From: Coix lacryma-jobi var. lacryma-jobi
Lineage: Eukaryota; Streptophyta; Magnoliopsida; Poales; Poaceae
Direction: 5' to 3'
Length of the DNA stretch: 64,000 nt
NCBI GenBank assembly: GCA_009763385.1
Contig: CM019828.1
Location: forward strand, 25,821,984-25,885,983
Part shown: piece after piece, positions 10,974-21,492 of the stretch
How the letters are laid out: each line of letters begins with the position of its first letter
Position numbering within the stretch: the stretch's first letter is position 1
Translations under genes and position numbers: made by a program
Notes under the pieces: model-generated
Told to the model about the DNA's origin: nothing
Database searches by the model: none
What the model saw: only the letters and a program-made list of their open reading frames with translations

Positions 10974-11247
10974 GCATCGGACGCTGGCCTGCGTCCGATG
11001 CCAGACCACCGGAAGCGTCCGATGCAGACTGGGCGGTTCTGGAACCTTACTGTTCCACCATCGGACGCTGTGAACAGTAATCACCCAGCGTCCGATGCAA
11101 AGGCTCCGGCGCGTCCGATGGACAACGGACGCGTCCGATGCCTAGCGTCCGATGCAAGCTAAAACGCCGAAAACGTGACACGCGTCACCGGAGCGTCCGA
11201 TGCTAGGGACCCTAGCGTCCGATGCTCCCGTGATAGCGTCCGATGCT
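10974..11247 (-). repeat. Palindromic array in R/U5 of element A 3' LTR
   Basis: There are at least ten CATCGGACGC / GCGTCCGATG half-sites, some paired head-to-head around GGACGCGTCC. They lie downstream of the TATA box and so would be in the 5' leader RNA, where they could form stems. The identical array is at 19176-19449 in the 5' LTR. Confidence 0.85.
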
Positions 11248-11849
11248 CCCGAAAACAGCGCAGTTCTTTGATGATTCAACCCGATCTCCTCTAAATCAAA
11301 AGCTCTAGGCCTAGGATTCGATCTGAGGGGTCACAAGGATGTTAGTGAGCTATCTCTAAGAGATCATGGCTCGAACCTAACTCCAAATCGGTGAATCAAG
11401 AAATTTCGGGGCATGGAGGCAAGAACGCAATCCAAAATGAAAATCGATCGATCTCCTAGACCGTGAGGTTAGAGATTAATTCCTTCGGTGGAAAGGAGAG
11501 CCTCACGATCTAGAACAACTTGGTTCAAACGGTTTTGCAAAAGATGAACCGAGCAAAGAGATCAAGCGACGGGAAAATCGTGGAGAAAAAGGATTCCGCG
11601 AAGAACACAAAGAAAACGCGAATCACAGCCACGAACTCGAATTAAGGACGCAAATCAAGCCATCGATCTGTGCTCCAAAGTGAGGATACGGCCTCACTTC
11701 CTCAAATCAACAGTACACAGAGTGGAGTCTCTCTGCGGATCTCAACTAGCTAGAGCAGGGGATGGGAGAGTGGAAACCCTAGGTGCTAGGAAGCAAATGA
11801 CTGCGCTAACTGAGATTGAGATAGGGAGGAGGGTGTCTCCCCTAGACTA

Positions 11850-11855
11850 CTTATA
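11850..11855 (-). promoter_or_regulatory. TATA box, element A 3' LTR
   Basis: TATAAG on the minus strand lies in the context TTAGTATAAGTAGTCTAGG. The same context occurs in E at 55654-55659. Confidence 0.65.
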
Positions 11856-12045
11856 CTAACCTAGCCTAAGTCTATTTCCTACTCTACCCCTCTCTACTCT
11901 AATTACAGAGCGGACCAGCCTAACCCTAAGGCTATTCTAGTCCACCCGCTGGTGGTAGGTAGATCCGACGGCCACGCCCGCACGGTCTTCCGCGTCGCCT
12001 CCACGCAACCTTCAGATCGCCGCCACGTGCCGCCACCACTCTGCA

Positions 12046-12343
12046 CCCCCGGTTTTGCGGCCCAAACCGGGAAACCAGCCTTTTCCATCAGCCCCCGGTT
12101 TTGAGGCCCAAACCGGGAAACCAGCCTCCAGCCCGAGTTTTGTGGCCAAACTCGGAAACCGTCCGCGCCCGAGTTTTGAGGCCCAAACTCGGAAACCGTC
12201 CGCGCCCGAGTTTTGAGGCCCAAACTCGGAAACCGGCCCACGCCCAGGTTTTGAGGCTCAACCTGGAAACCGTCGCGCCCAGGTTTTGTGGCTCAACCTG
12301 GAAACCCAGCACCCAGGTTTTGAGGCCCAAACCTGGAAACCGT
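12046..12343 (-). repeat. U3 hairpin-repeat array of element A 3' LTR, 8 units
   Basis: Eight inverted-repeat units have a GTTT...AAAC core and paired arms: CGG/CCG twice, GAG/CTC three times and AGG/CCT three times. Spacer sequences (GCGGCCC, GAGGCCC, GTGGCC) vary little. Confidence 0.9.
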
Positions 12344-12742
12344 CCACCGTTGGTTTTTCCCGGGCTCTACCAACAAACCGGCGTCGTAGAGGGGATGCAC
12401 CGCCTGTGCACCCCTTCCACCGACATGATCGCACTTCTCCGCCTGTCGCTGTCGCAGGCTGCCAGCCACCACAGCTGATCCTCCGGCCTCCAGTCCATCA
12501 GTCCAAGTCCACGTCCGCCCTTCACCGTCCGATACATCGGCATGGCACGTCCGCCGCACGGCACGCCCATCCTTCATCGCGCCCGGTCCGTCGGCACGGC
12601 ACGTCGCAACTTGACCTTCACCCGCCATCGATCACTGTCTCCGTGCTCGACACCTGCACAACACAAGCCAAAGAACATGCGCATCATCTCCATTGACAAT
12701 CACTCATCACACAGAGACTCGGCATACACCCATGTATCCGCA

Positions 12743-12753
12743 ATCTCCCCCTT
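12743..12753 (-). other. Polypurine tract of element A
   Basis: AAGGGGGAGAT on the minus strand directly abuts the 3' LTR start (TGCGG). It is the expected primer for plus-strand DNA synthesis. Confidence 0.85.
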
Positions 12754-14408
12754 GATGAGTGCATTGTCAACTCCACAACAAATCATGAATAAGAAGAAGG
12801 AGGTAGGAAGGAGTGGGAAGAGAAAACCCAACCAAATGACCCAGAAGCCTTAACAAAAGCCGAAGAAGGTCAAGTGGATGAAGCAAAAACTTGGTCCCCA
12901 AAGACATGGGCAACGGCTTGACGCAACCAAGTAAAGCAAAGCTAGCCCTCAAGAAGAGGTAGAACAGGCTCAACACCGCTAGCAGATAGCAATTGAAGAT
13001 CGGAGGACAACAGAAGCAAAATGCTAGTCCCTCAAGATAGAGGCACAGAGGCTCAACACAACTAGCAAGAAAATCACTCCGAACCAATTGAAAATCAACC
13101 CAAACCAAATGGGAAAGCACACCAGACGATACCAATTGAAAGCCAAATGAGAAAGCTTATGAAAGCTCATGAGAAGCTAGGAACGTTTGCTAGTCCCTCA
13201 AGACAGAGGCAACGGCTCAACACAACTAGCAAACTCCCCCTCGACAAATGCAAGCAACTAGGACAAAAGATTTTCAGGGCATATGATTTGCGTAAATTTC
13301 TCCCCCTAGTTGAAAATGCACTTATCAAGGCCAAAAGGTATCGGAGAAGCAACTCTCTTCACATAAACTCCCCCTGAACACAAGATCTCCTTCCACAATG
13401 CATATGAAGTCAAAATGCAAGTTAGGAGCTTCAAGTATATAGTCAAAAGAGTGCAAAGATGCTCTAATCAGTATAGCTCCAACATCTCAATTAAGCACTC
13501 AAATAGCAAAGGCTCAAACTGATCACTTATACGAAATATGAAGCATATGAGCATGTGAGCAGTTTTAAGCCAAAAGGATAGTCACCATCAAAATAGCACT
13601 AGACATGTATAGAAGGAATCCAAACAAGTGCTAAGCATATATACAAGGTGAACTACCCCTAGCAAAGTTCAATCATCATGCATAGGAATGAAGCATATAC
13701 TTGTGATTTCAAATTCATATCGGAGTTGCAGCGGTAAAAGAATTCACAAGTTCATTTTTAGCATGTGATTGCGAGAGGTTGAAAGCTTGTCATCGCCTAA
13801 CTTTTCAACCGTGCGAAGCCTATGCCGAAGCAATCAGAAGCTTAAAGCAACGGTTTCGGTCATACACTACATGGCTCAAGTTTAACTCAAAGTGCAATGA
13901 GAAACAGTCTCAATACCATGAGGTGTTGACAAGCAATCCCATCTCGATCTTTTCAATTCAACAATACTTGGTTCAGATTTTAAGCAAGTTATGAACAACC
14001 AAGCAAGTGAATGACTCAGAACTAGAGACATAGCAACCTAGCATATATGAAAAGCAGGAATGGACTCAACACACCCTACACATGCTAGTTGCATATCTCA
14101 ATGGTGAACATTTTCAGATTTATATACATTAGGCATAATTCACCATTCCAAAAAATAGCTCGCTCATAACATGTAACAGTGATCAGAAAGAGCATAAGCT
14201 ACAAGCATCATCATAAGTATCGGAGCAATACTAACAAGAGCATAATTACATTCTAGTGAATATAGACATGAAGCTCAGAATGTAAATGCGTATGCCCGAC
14301 ACAAAACTGAACGAAAGAAGATACCAAAAGGAGAGACTCAAGAAACTCAAAAGAAAAGAGCCTCAAAATAAAAGAGTCAGTCTGTACATCTCAAAATGCT
14401 TCCCCCAT
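12754..14408 (-). other. 3' non-coding region of element A
   Basis: About 1.65 kb lies between the family-length end of pol (TAG at 14409-14411) and the polypurine tract. I find no envelope-like frame. It contains further purine tracts resembling the polypurine tract (minus-strand reads of CTCCCCCTAG near 13302, CTCCCCCTGA near 13368 and CTCCCCCTCG near 13231) and repeated phrases such as CTAGTCCCTCAAGA. The corresponding region of element E (62737-64000) shows the same content. Confidence 0.7.
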
Positions 14409-14546
14409 CTAAAAGGGGAAACACACACCAAGCTCACCCCTCAACCTATTAAAGGTTGATTCGTCTAAAGGCTTGGTGAAAATATCAGCTAATTGGTGAT
14501 GAGTATCGACATGGCGAAGGTCGATATCACCCTTCTCCTGGTGGTC

Positions 14547-17500
14547 TCACAAGAAATGAAAGCGCACATCAATGTGTTTGGTTTTCGAGTGAAGCACAGG
14601 GTTCTTAGCAACGCTAATGGCACTCGTGCTGTCACAAAGCAAAGGAACTCGAGTAAAGCTCAAACCAAAATCACGCAAAGTGGCCATCATCCAGAGTAAC
14701 TGGGAACAGCAGCTAGCCGCAGCAACATATTCAGCCTCCGTGGTAGACTGAGCGACACTAGACTGCTTGCGAGAAGACCACGACACAAGAGAAGATCCAA
14801 TAAACTGGCAAGTCCCTGAAGTGGACTTGCGCTCAATGCGACAACCAGCAAAGTCAGCATCAGAAAAGCCACAAAGCGAGAGGGTGGAGGAAGCAGAATA
14901 CCAAATCCCGAGCTCGGGCGTGAAACGAAGGTACCTGAAGATGCGCTTCACCGCCTGACGGTGAGAAATGCGTGGCGAAGCCTGAAAGCGTGCGCACAAG
15001 CACACGGCGAACTGAATGTCCGGCCGTGTCGCCGTCAGGTAGAGCAGCGATCCAATCATGCTGCGGTACTCCTTCTGGTCCACTGCTTCTCCATCCGTGT
15101 CGGCATCCAGGGCAGTCGTCGTCGACATGGGCGTCGGAAGAGGCTTAGCCTCACCCATGTCGAACCGCTTCAGCAAGTCCCTTGTGTACTTGCCCTGGTG
15201 CACAAACGTCCCCTCTCGGGATTGCTTAATTTGCAACCCGAGAAAGAAAGTCAGCTCGCCCATCATGCTCATCTCGAACTCCCTGCTCATAGTATCTGCA
15301 AACTTGGCAACCAAAGCGTGAGAAGAACCACCGAAAATGATATCATCCACGTAAATTTGGACCAAGAGAGTATCTTTGCCTTGCTTGAGGAGAAAGAGCG
15401 TTTTATCTACACATCCCATTTTAAAACCCTTAGCTAGCAAAAAGGTTTTTAATCTCTCATACCAGGCTCTAGGGGCTTGTTTCAAACCATACAAAGCTTT
15501 GTGGAGTTTAAAGACATGGTTTGGAAACTTGGGATTTTCAAAACCGGGGGGTTGCTGGACATAGACCTCCTCCTCAATATAGCCGTTTAAGAAGGCACTC
15601 TTGACATCCATTTGAAAAAGTTTGAAACCCATGGATGCAGCATAAGCCAAGAGTATCCTAATAGCCTCCAAACGAGCTACAGGAGCGAAGGTCTCCTCAT
15701 AATCTATCCCCTCCTTCTGACTATAACCCTTCGCTACAAGCCGGGCCTTGTTTCTCACAATGTGGCCCTCCTCTCCTTGCTTGTTTTTAAATACCCATTT
15801 TGTCCCAATAGGTTTACAGTCAGGAGGTGGTGGCACTAGAACCCAAACCCGATTTCGCTCAAAGTTCTCTAGCTCCTCATGCATGGCATTGACCCAATCC
15901 GGATCCGTCAATGCGTGTCCAACATCTCGGGGCTCAAAAGACGCAACAAAAGCAGAATGAGCAAAGTGCGAGATGTGCTGTGACCTGGAGCGAGTAACTC
16001 GCTCGTCGATGTCGCCGATCATCTGTTCAGGGGGGTGCTGGCGCTGGATGTGTCGTGGCGCCTCCCGGGAAGAAGTAACCTCCCCCTCAACAGTAGCTGG
16101 TTCCACCCCGGGTACAAAAGGTACCGCGCGAGGTGGATCCCACGGCCCCCAGGAAGAAGACGTCTCGGGGCCACGGGTCGTCGTCGAAGCCGCTCCCGGC
16201 GGCGCGGCAGGCGGAGGGGGTGCTGGATCATCTATACCTTCAGCACCCTCTTCCTCGTCATCGAAAAGAGGCTCTCCAACCTCGTGATCACCTGCACGCT
16301 CAAAACGAGAAGAAGGAGAAACAAGAGTCTCGTCGAAGGTGACATCTGATGTCTCCATGACTCGGTTAGTGTCAAGGTTAAGTACACGATAAGCTCGAGT
16401 GTGAGTGCCATAACCCAAAAACACACCGTCAGAAGAACGAGACTCAAACTTGTCTAGGTTGCCTTTTTTCAATATAAAACAGTGGCAACCAAAGACTCTA
16501 AAATAACTCACCTTGGGCTGGCGACCAAAACGCAACTCATAAGAGGTCTTCTTCAAAAACACTCTCAGAAAAATGCGATTCGAAATATAGCATGCAGTGT
16601 TCATAGCTTCGGCCCAATAGCGCCTAGGAGTCCTATGCTCATCAAGCATCGTCCTGGCCATCTCAACAAGGGTCCGATTCTTCCTCTCTACAACACCATT
16701 TTGGGGTGGTGTATAGGGAGAAGAAAACTGATGCTCCAAACCAAGGCGTTTACAAAACTTCTCAAAATCCGAATTTTTAAACTCGGAACCATTATCACTT
16801 CTAATCGCTCGCATCGAGTTCAAAGGGAACTCGTTCTGAAGACGCAAAATCAGATCGCGAGCGAAGGAGAATGTCTCGGACTTCTCAACTAAAAAGAAGA
16901 CCCACGAATACCTCGAAAAGTCGTCAACAATAACAAGCACATACCACTTCCCACCAACCGAGCTCACCCGAGCCGGACCAACAAGGTCCATATGCAAAAG
17001 CTCTCCGGGGTGCGAGGTCATAACCTTGGTCAAAGGATGGTGGGGAGCAGCAACCATCTTTCCATGCCGGCAAGCATGGCAAACTAGATCCTTCTCCAAC
17101 GAAAGCTTGGGCAATCCTCGGATTAAGCCAAGTGAGCTAAGTCTTGCAAGCAAGTCAAAACTCAGGTGACCGAGCCTCCTATGCCACTTCCAAAGATCAG
17201 AAGAAGAAGGACTAGCCAAAAGACAGCGAGAAGATCCAAACGACTTTGAGAAATTCGCGCGAAAGACATTCCCAAAGGGTGAAATCAGACATACAAGATC
17301 ACCCTGAGGATCTAAGATCCGGCTAAGGTTCGGTTTGAAACGAATCTCATAGCCTTCACAAAAAAGTTGCGAAACAGAAAGCAAGTTAAAATGCAGGTTA
17401 GAAACAAGAGCAACCTCGCGCAACACAAAGTGCTCATTAACCCGCACTGCACCAACGGACAATACCTTGCCCTTACCTTTGTCGCCGAAGGTTATGTACT

Positions 17501-18842
17501 CCTTTCCGGCGACCGGACTATGGCTGGAGAACCATTTGGCATTTCCGGTCATGTGCCTCGAGCAACCGGAATCCACAAGCCAAATGTCCTCCAACCGCTC
17601 CTCCTGGGAGGTGTCGTCGTCGTCGTCGTTCCGAGGGGTACGCTCCGGCTCGCCGTCGACCTCATCTCCGAGCGCCATGGTACACAGGCCTTCGTCGCCG
17701 GCGAAGAAGCACAAGCCGTTGAACGTGTCCTCCAGCTTCTTCTTCTCGGACTCGTCATCACTCGATCGAGCGGAGTCGTCATCCGAGCCGTCGACGTCGC
17801 TGAGCGTGGCGAAGAACGCTCGCTGCTCAGCCTGCTGCTTCTCCAAGTACTTCTTCTTGATGTACTCTTTGTTGAAGCCGCCCCGCTTCTTGTGCCTTGG
17901 GGGAACGTGCTTCTCCTTGTACTTGGAGTCGCGCCTGTGGCCGTGATCGCCCTTCCCAAGATGCTTGTTCTTCTTCTTGGGGCAGTCGGCGATGAAGTGG
18001 TCGGGGTCGCCGCACTCGTAGCATCCGGTGCGTCCTCCTCCGCGACGACGGTTCATGCGGTTGTTGTGGAACCGCGAGAACCGGTTGGCAAGCAAAGCCA
18101 ACTCGTCGTCTCCCAAAGACTCCAGCTGGTCCTCTGTCACAGAAAAGAGAGAAGAAAGCGCAAAGCCAGCTGAGGGGTTAGAGGAAGAGCCGGAAACCAA
18201 AGCCATGGACGGGCGAGAAGGATTTTCAAAAGAAGCCCTCGCCATAGCATCAATCTCACTGGACTTGAGCTTACTGAAGAGCTCGTCGCAGGTGAGAGTC
18301 TCATAGTTCGGCGATTCGATGATTGCCTGAACCTTGGAGTCCCACACCGAACGGTCAAGAGTGTGCAAAAGCTTCAAAGCACGCTCATGATCGTCAAATG
18401 GCAACTGCTCTCTGTTAGCCCTCATCCTGTTGACAATCACCTGAAAGCGAGCGAATAAACTTTCTATGCTCTCGCCAGGTTGATGTCTAAAGTTCTCATA
18501 CTCTCGCTTGAACGACTCGTAGAGTCGGGTTTTGACTTGAGAGGTGCCCTCATGAAAACGCATGAGAGTATCCCAGATCTCCCGAGCCGTAGCGAGGTGA
18601 GAAACGCGATCAAACTCACCCATGCTCAAACAAGAGAAAAGAGCATTACGGGCTCGGCTATTGGCATCGTGCTCATCGATCTGCTGTTGATTCACACGAG
18701 CAGCCAAGACCACGTAATCAGGGGAGTTGCAAATATCCCAGATCGAAGCGCCCAAGCTCTGCAAATAGGCCGACATACGTATCTTCCAATACGCATAGTT
18801 CGTCCCATCGAAAAACGGCGGTTTGCCCACGCCGCGATCCAT
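14547..18842 (-). CDS. Element A gag-pol polyprotein (copia), C-terminally truncated
   Basis: This is an open frame of 1431 codons starting MDRGVGKPPFFDGTNYAYWK, placed just after the primer site. Domains in order are gag (1-270), CCHC knuckle (C274, C277, H282, C287), protease (D424-S-G), integrase HHCC (H554, H559, C588, C591) and core (D619, D683, E719, with the usual 35-residue D-E spacing). RT (YVDD at 1164-1167) and RNase H (D1328, D1330, E1369, D1404) follow. Integrase before RT defines Ty1/copia. Compared with sister element E it lacks a coiled-coil gag segment of nearly 500 residues (join near residue 410). A TGA at 14547-14549, where E has an arginine CGA, removes about 46 C-terminal residues; the frame stays open beyond it to TAG at 14409-14411. 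Confidence 0.95.
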   Translation of the reverse strand: MDRGVGKPPFFDGTNYAYWKIRMSAYLQSLGASIWDICNSPDYVVLAARVNQQQIDEHDANSRARNALFSCLSMGEFDRVSHLATAREIWDTLMRFHEGTSQVKTRLYESFKREYENFRHQPGESIESLFARFQVIVNRMRANREQLPFDDHERALKLLHTLDRSVWDSKVQAIIESPNYETLTCDELFSKLKSSEIDAMARASFENPSRPSMALVSGSSSNPSAGFALSSLFSVTEDQLESLGDDELALLANRFSRFHNNRMNRRRGGGRTGCYECGDPDHFIADCPKKKNKHLGKGDHGHRRDSKYKEKHVPPRHKKRGGFNKEYIKKKYLEKQQAEQRAFFATLSDVDGSDDDSARSSDDESEKKKLEDTFNGLCFFAGDEGLCTMALGDEVDGEPERTPRNDDDDDTSQEERLEDIWLVDSGCSRHMTGNAKWFSSHSPVAGKEYITFGDKGKGKVLSVGAVRVNEHFVLREVALVSNLHFNLLSVSQLFCEGYEIRFKPNLSRILDPQGDLVCLISPFGNVFRANFSKSFGSSRCLLASPSSSDLWKWHRRLGHLSFDLLARLSSLGLIRGLPKLSLEKDLVCHACRHGKMVAAPHHPLTKVMTSHPGELLHMDLVGPARVSSVGGKWYVLVIVDDFSRYSWVFFLVEKSETFSFARDLILRLQNEFPLNSMRAIRSDNGSEFKNSDFEKFCKRLGLEHQFSSPYTPPQNGVVERKNRTLVEMARTMLDEHRTPRRYWAEAMNTACYISNRIFLRVFLKKTSYELRFGRQPKVSYFRVFGCHCFILKKGNLDKFESRSSDGVFLGYGTHTRAYRVLNLDTNRVMETSDVTFDETLVSPSSRFERAGDHEVGEPLFDDEEEGAEGIDDPAPPPPAAPPGAASTTTRGPETSSSWGPWDPPRAVPFVPGVEPATVEGEVTSSREAPRHIQRQHPPEQMIGDIDERVTRSRSQHISHFAHSAFVASFEPRDVGHALTDPDWVNAMHEELENFERNRVWVLVPPPPDCKPIGTKWVFKNKQGEEGHIVRNKARLVAKGYSQKEGIDYEETFAPVARLEAIRILLAYAASMGFKLFQMDVKSAFLNGYIEEEVYVQQPPGFENPKFPNHVFKLHKALYGLKQAPRAWYERLKTFLLAKGFKMGCVDKTLFLLKQGKDTLLVQIYVDDIIFGGSSHALVAKFADTMSREFEMSMMGELTFFLGLQIKQSREGTFVHQGKYTRDLLKRFDMGEAKPLPTPMSTTTALDADTDGEAVDQKEYRSMIGSLLYLTATRPDIQFAVCLCARFQASPRISHRQAVKRIFRYLRFTPELGIWYSASSTLSLCGFSDADFAGCRIERKSTSGTCQFIGSSLVSWSSRKQSSVAQSTTEAEYVAAASCCSQLLWMMATLRDFGLSFTRVPLLCDSTSAISVAKNPVLHSKTKHIDVRFHFL

Positions 18843-18891
18843 GTCGCCTTCGGTGGATCTGGAACCGGCTAAGGTGGAAGATCCTTAACCC

Positions 18892-18904
18892 GCTCCGATA
18901 CCAA
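18892..18904 (-). other. Primer-binding site of element A
   Basis: TTGGTATCGGAGC on the minus strand, one base inside the 5' LTR end, is complementary to the 3' end of initiator Met-tRNA with one or two substitutions. Confidence 0.85.
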
Positions 18905-20051
18905 TTGAAGGACCGAGAAGCTAACCGAAAGCGACCAGAGGGGGGGGTGAATGGGAGCTTCAAAATTTCCTTACGGAAACTAGATGCCACTGTCCCAAAA
19001 TCGACCCCAAGAGCGAACCCTAGAACTTGCTAATGTCCACGACCCTATATGTAGGGTGGATGCTTCCTAGAAGCACAGCGAGACACTAGACAACTCTAGA
19101 AAGCCAACGCAAAAGACGGAAATCAATTCCGACAACGAACGAGCGAACCGCGGACGAAACCGTGCGAAACCAGTCGCATCGGACGCTGGCCTGCGTCCGA
19201 TGCCAGACCACCGGAAGCGTCCGATGCAGACTGGGCGGTTCTGGAACCTTACTGTTCCACCATCGGACGCTGTGAACAGTAATCACCCAGCGTCCGATGC
19301 AAAGGCTCCGGCGCGTCCGATGGACAACGGACGCGTCCGATGCCTAGCGTCCGATGCAAGCTAAAACGCCGAAAACGTGACACGCGTCACCGGAGCGTCC
19401 GATGCTAGGGACCCTAGCGTCCGATGCTCCCGTGATAGCGTCCGATGCTCCCGAAAACAGCGCAGTTCTTTGATGATTCAACCCGATCTCCTCTAAATCA
19501 AAAGCTCTAGGCCTAGGATTCGATCTGAGGGGTCACAAGGATGTTAGTGAGCTATCTCTAAGAGATCATGGCTCGAACCTAACTCCAAATCGGTGAATCA
19601 AGAAATTTCGGGGCATGGAGGCAAGAACGCAATCCAAAACGAAAATCGATCGATCTCCTAGACCGTGAGGTTAGAGATTAATTCCTTCGGTGGAAAGGAG
19701 AGCCTCACGATCTAGAACAACTTGGTTCAAACGGTTTTGCAAAAGATGAACCGAGCAAAGAGATCAAGCGACGGGAAAATCGTGGAGAAAAAGGATTCCG
19801 CGAAGAACACAAAGAAAACGCGAATCACAGCCACGAACTCGAATTAAGGACGCAAATCAAGCCATCGATCTGTGCTCCAAAGTGAGGATACGGCCTCACT
19901 TCCTCAAATCAACAGTACACAGAGTGGAGTCTCTCTGCGGATCTCAACTAGCTAGAGCAGGGGATGGGAGAGTGGAAACCCTAGGTGCTAGGAAGCAAAT
20001 GACTGCGCTAACTGAGATTGAGATAGGGAGGAGGGTGTCTCCCCTAGACTA

Positions 20052-20057
20052 CTTATA
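20052..20057 (-). promoter_or_regulatory. TATA box, element A 5' LTR (presumed active promoter)
   Basis: TATAAG on the minus strand is the copy that would drive the element's genomic RNA. Confidence 0.65.
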
Positions 20058-20247
20058 CTAACCTAGCCTAAGTCTATTTCCTACTCTACCCCTCTCTACT
20101 CTAATTACAGAGCGGACCAGCCTAACCCTAAGGCTATTCTAGTCCACCCGCTGGTGGTAGGTAGATCCGACGGCCACGCCCGCACGGTCTTCCGCGTCGC
20201 CTCCACGCAACCTTCAGATCACCGCCACGTGCCGCCACCACTCTGCA

Positions 20248-20545
20248 CCCCCGGTTTTGCGGCCCAAACCGGGAAACCAGCCTTTTCCATCAGCCCCCGG
20301 TTTTGAGGCCCAAACCGGGAAACCAGCCTCCAGCCCGAGTTTTGTGGCCAAACTCGGAAACCGTCCGCGCCCGAGTTTTGAGGCCCAAACTCGGAAACCG
20401 TCCGCGCCCGAGTTTTGAGGCCCAAACTCGGAAACCGGCCCACGCCCAGGTTTTGAGGCTCAACCTGGAAACCGTCGCGCCCAGGTTTTGTGGCTCAACC
20501 TGGAAACCCAGCACCCAGGTTTTGAGGCCCAAACCTGGAAACCGT
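20248..20545 (-). repeat. U3 hairpin-repeat array of element A 5' LTR
   Basis: The same eight units as at 12046-12343, with no difference seen. Confidence 0.9.
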
Positions 20546-20949
20546 CCACCGTTGGTTTTTCCCGGGCTCTACCAACAAACCGGCGTCGTAGAGGGGATGC
20601 ACCGCCTGTGCACCCCTTCCACCGACATGATCGCACTTCTCCGCCTGTCGCTGTCGCAGGCTGCCAGCCACCACAGCTGATCCTCCGGCCTCCAGTCCAT
20701 CAGTCCAAGTCCACGTCCGCCCTTCACCGTCCGATACATCGGCATGGCACGTCCGCCGCACGGCACGCCCATCCTTCATCGCGCCCGGTCCGTCGGCACG
20801 GCACGTCGCAACTTGACCTTCACCCGCCATCGATCACTGTCTCCGTGCTCGACACCTGCACAACACAAGCCAAAGAACATGCGCATCATCTCCATTGACA
20901 ATCACTCATCACACAGAGACTCGGCATACACCCATGTATCCGCAAGACA

Positions 20950-21476
20950 TGCTAAAAGAAGAGAACAAGAGATTGAAGATGGAGAGGGATTACAAAATGA
21001 CACCATCTCAATTGCAACTCCAACAAGAGAATTACAAGCTCAAGAAAGAGAAGGAGCATCTCACCACTGGGTTGAAGAAATTCACCAAGGGACAATGTCT
21101 TCCAAGTGAGCTACTCATGAACACCATCATGAAGACCAATAGAAATGGCATTGGCTTCCTTGAGGAGAAGATGAAGCAATGCAAGAGCATCACAAAGCCA
21201 ATGAAGAAGAAGATTGGAAGATGCTATGAGTGTGGAAAAGAAGGTCACTTTGCTCATAATTGTGAAGAGCCAAAGCCCACACCCTTGCCCAAGCATGCTA
21301 GGCCCTTTGCTTTCAATGCTCACTACATGCTTCGACAAGATTCTAGTGGCAAGATGAAAGTTATGTTCATGGGGCCACCTAACAAGAATAGGCCAAAGCA
21401 AATTTGGGTTGCAAAGACACTAGTAGAGAAGGTTAAGGGACCTCAACAAGTTTGGGTCCCAAAAGCTCAAGCTTGA
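20950..21476 (+). pseudogene. Element B gag, C-terminal part with second zinc knuckle
   Basis: The frame resumes after element A inside the coiled coil (LKEENKRLKMERDYK). It continues to a second CCHC knuckle (CYECGKEGHFAHNC, near 21223-21264) and ends at TGA 21474-21476 after VWVPKAQA. The protease lies after this stop in a different frame, starting near 21493. Sireviruses commonly separate gag and pol this way, so the stop may be original rather than damage. The sequence TTGTGTGTGTAG at the boundary resembles a splice acceptor, but I cannot show splicing. Confidence 0.85.
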
Positions 21477-21492
21477 TTTCTTGTGTGTGTAG

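Larger units (their letters stand above)
10704..12742 (-). repeat. 3' LTR of element A
   Basis: The LTR is 2039 bp. On the minus strand it starts TGCGGATACATGGG and ends GGTCCTTCA. U3 (about 12742-11825) carries the hairpin array; R/U5 carries the palindrome array. A TATA box separates the two. Confidence 0.95.
10704..20944 (-). mobile_element. Copia element A, complete and very young
   Basis: A is a 10,241-bp element on the minus strand, flanked by AGACA (10699-10703 and 20945-20949). Both LTRs are 2039 bp and start and end at corresponding positions, with a constant offset of 8202. By hand I found two differences: a T/C near 11437/19639 and a G/A near 12019/20221. The element has a Met-tRNA-type primer site, one long polyprotein frame, a 1.7-kb 3' non-coding region and a polypurine tract at the 3' LTR. 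It belongs to the same family as E, G and F/I. Only a single nonsense change near the end of RNase H argues against full activity. Confidence 0.95.
18906..20944 (-). repeat. 5' LTR of element A
   Basis: The LTR is 2039 bp and identical to the 3' LTR except for two substitutions I could find. It contains its own hairpin array (20248-20545), TATA box (20052-20057) and palindrome array (19176-19449). Transcription would run leftward from about 20025. Confidence 0.95.

Noticed and set aside
12293..12628. 111-136-codon frames repeated identically at 12.3 and 20.5 kb
   Set aside because: Duplicate because they lie in the two LTRs of element A. They cross hairpin repeats and show no domain.
12754..14408. 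Envelope-like gene after pol in element A
   Set aside because: Only short frames on the sense strand, with no signal peptide or transmembrane segment.
17367..18173. 268-codon plus-strand frame inside element A
   Set aside because: Antisense shadow of the gag-protease region, with no family resemblance.
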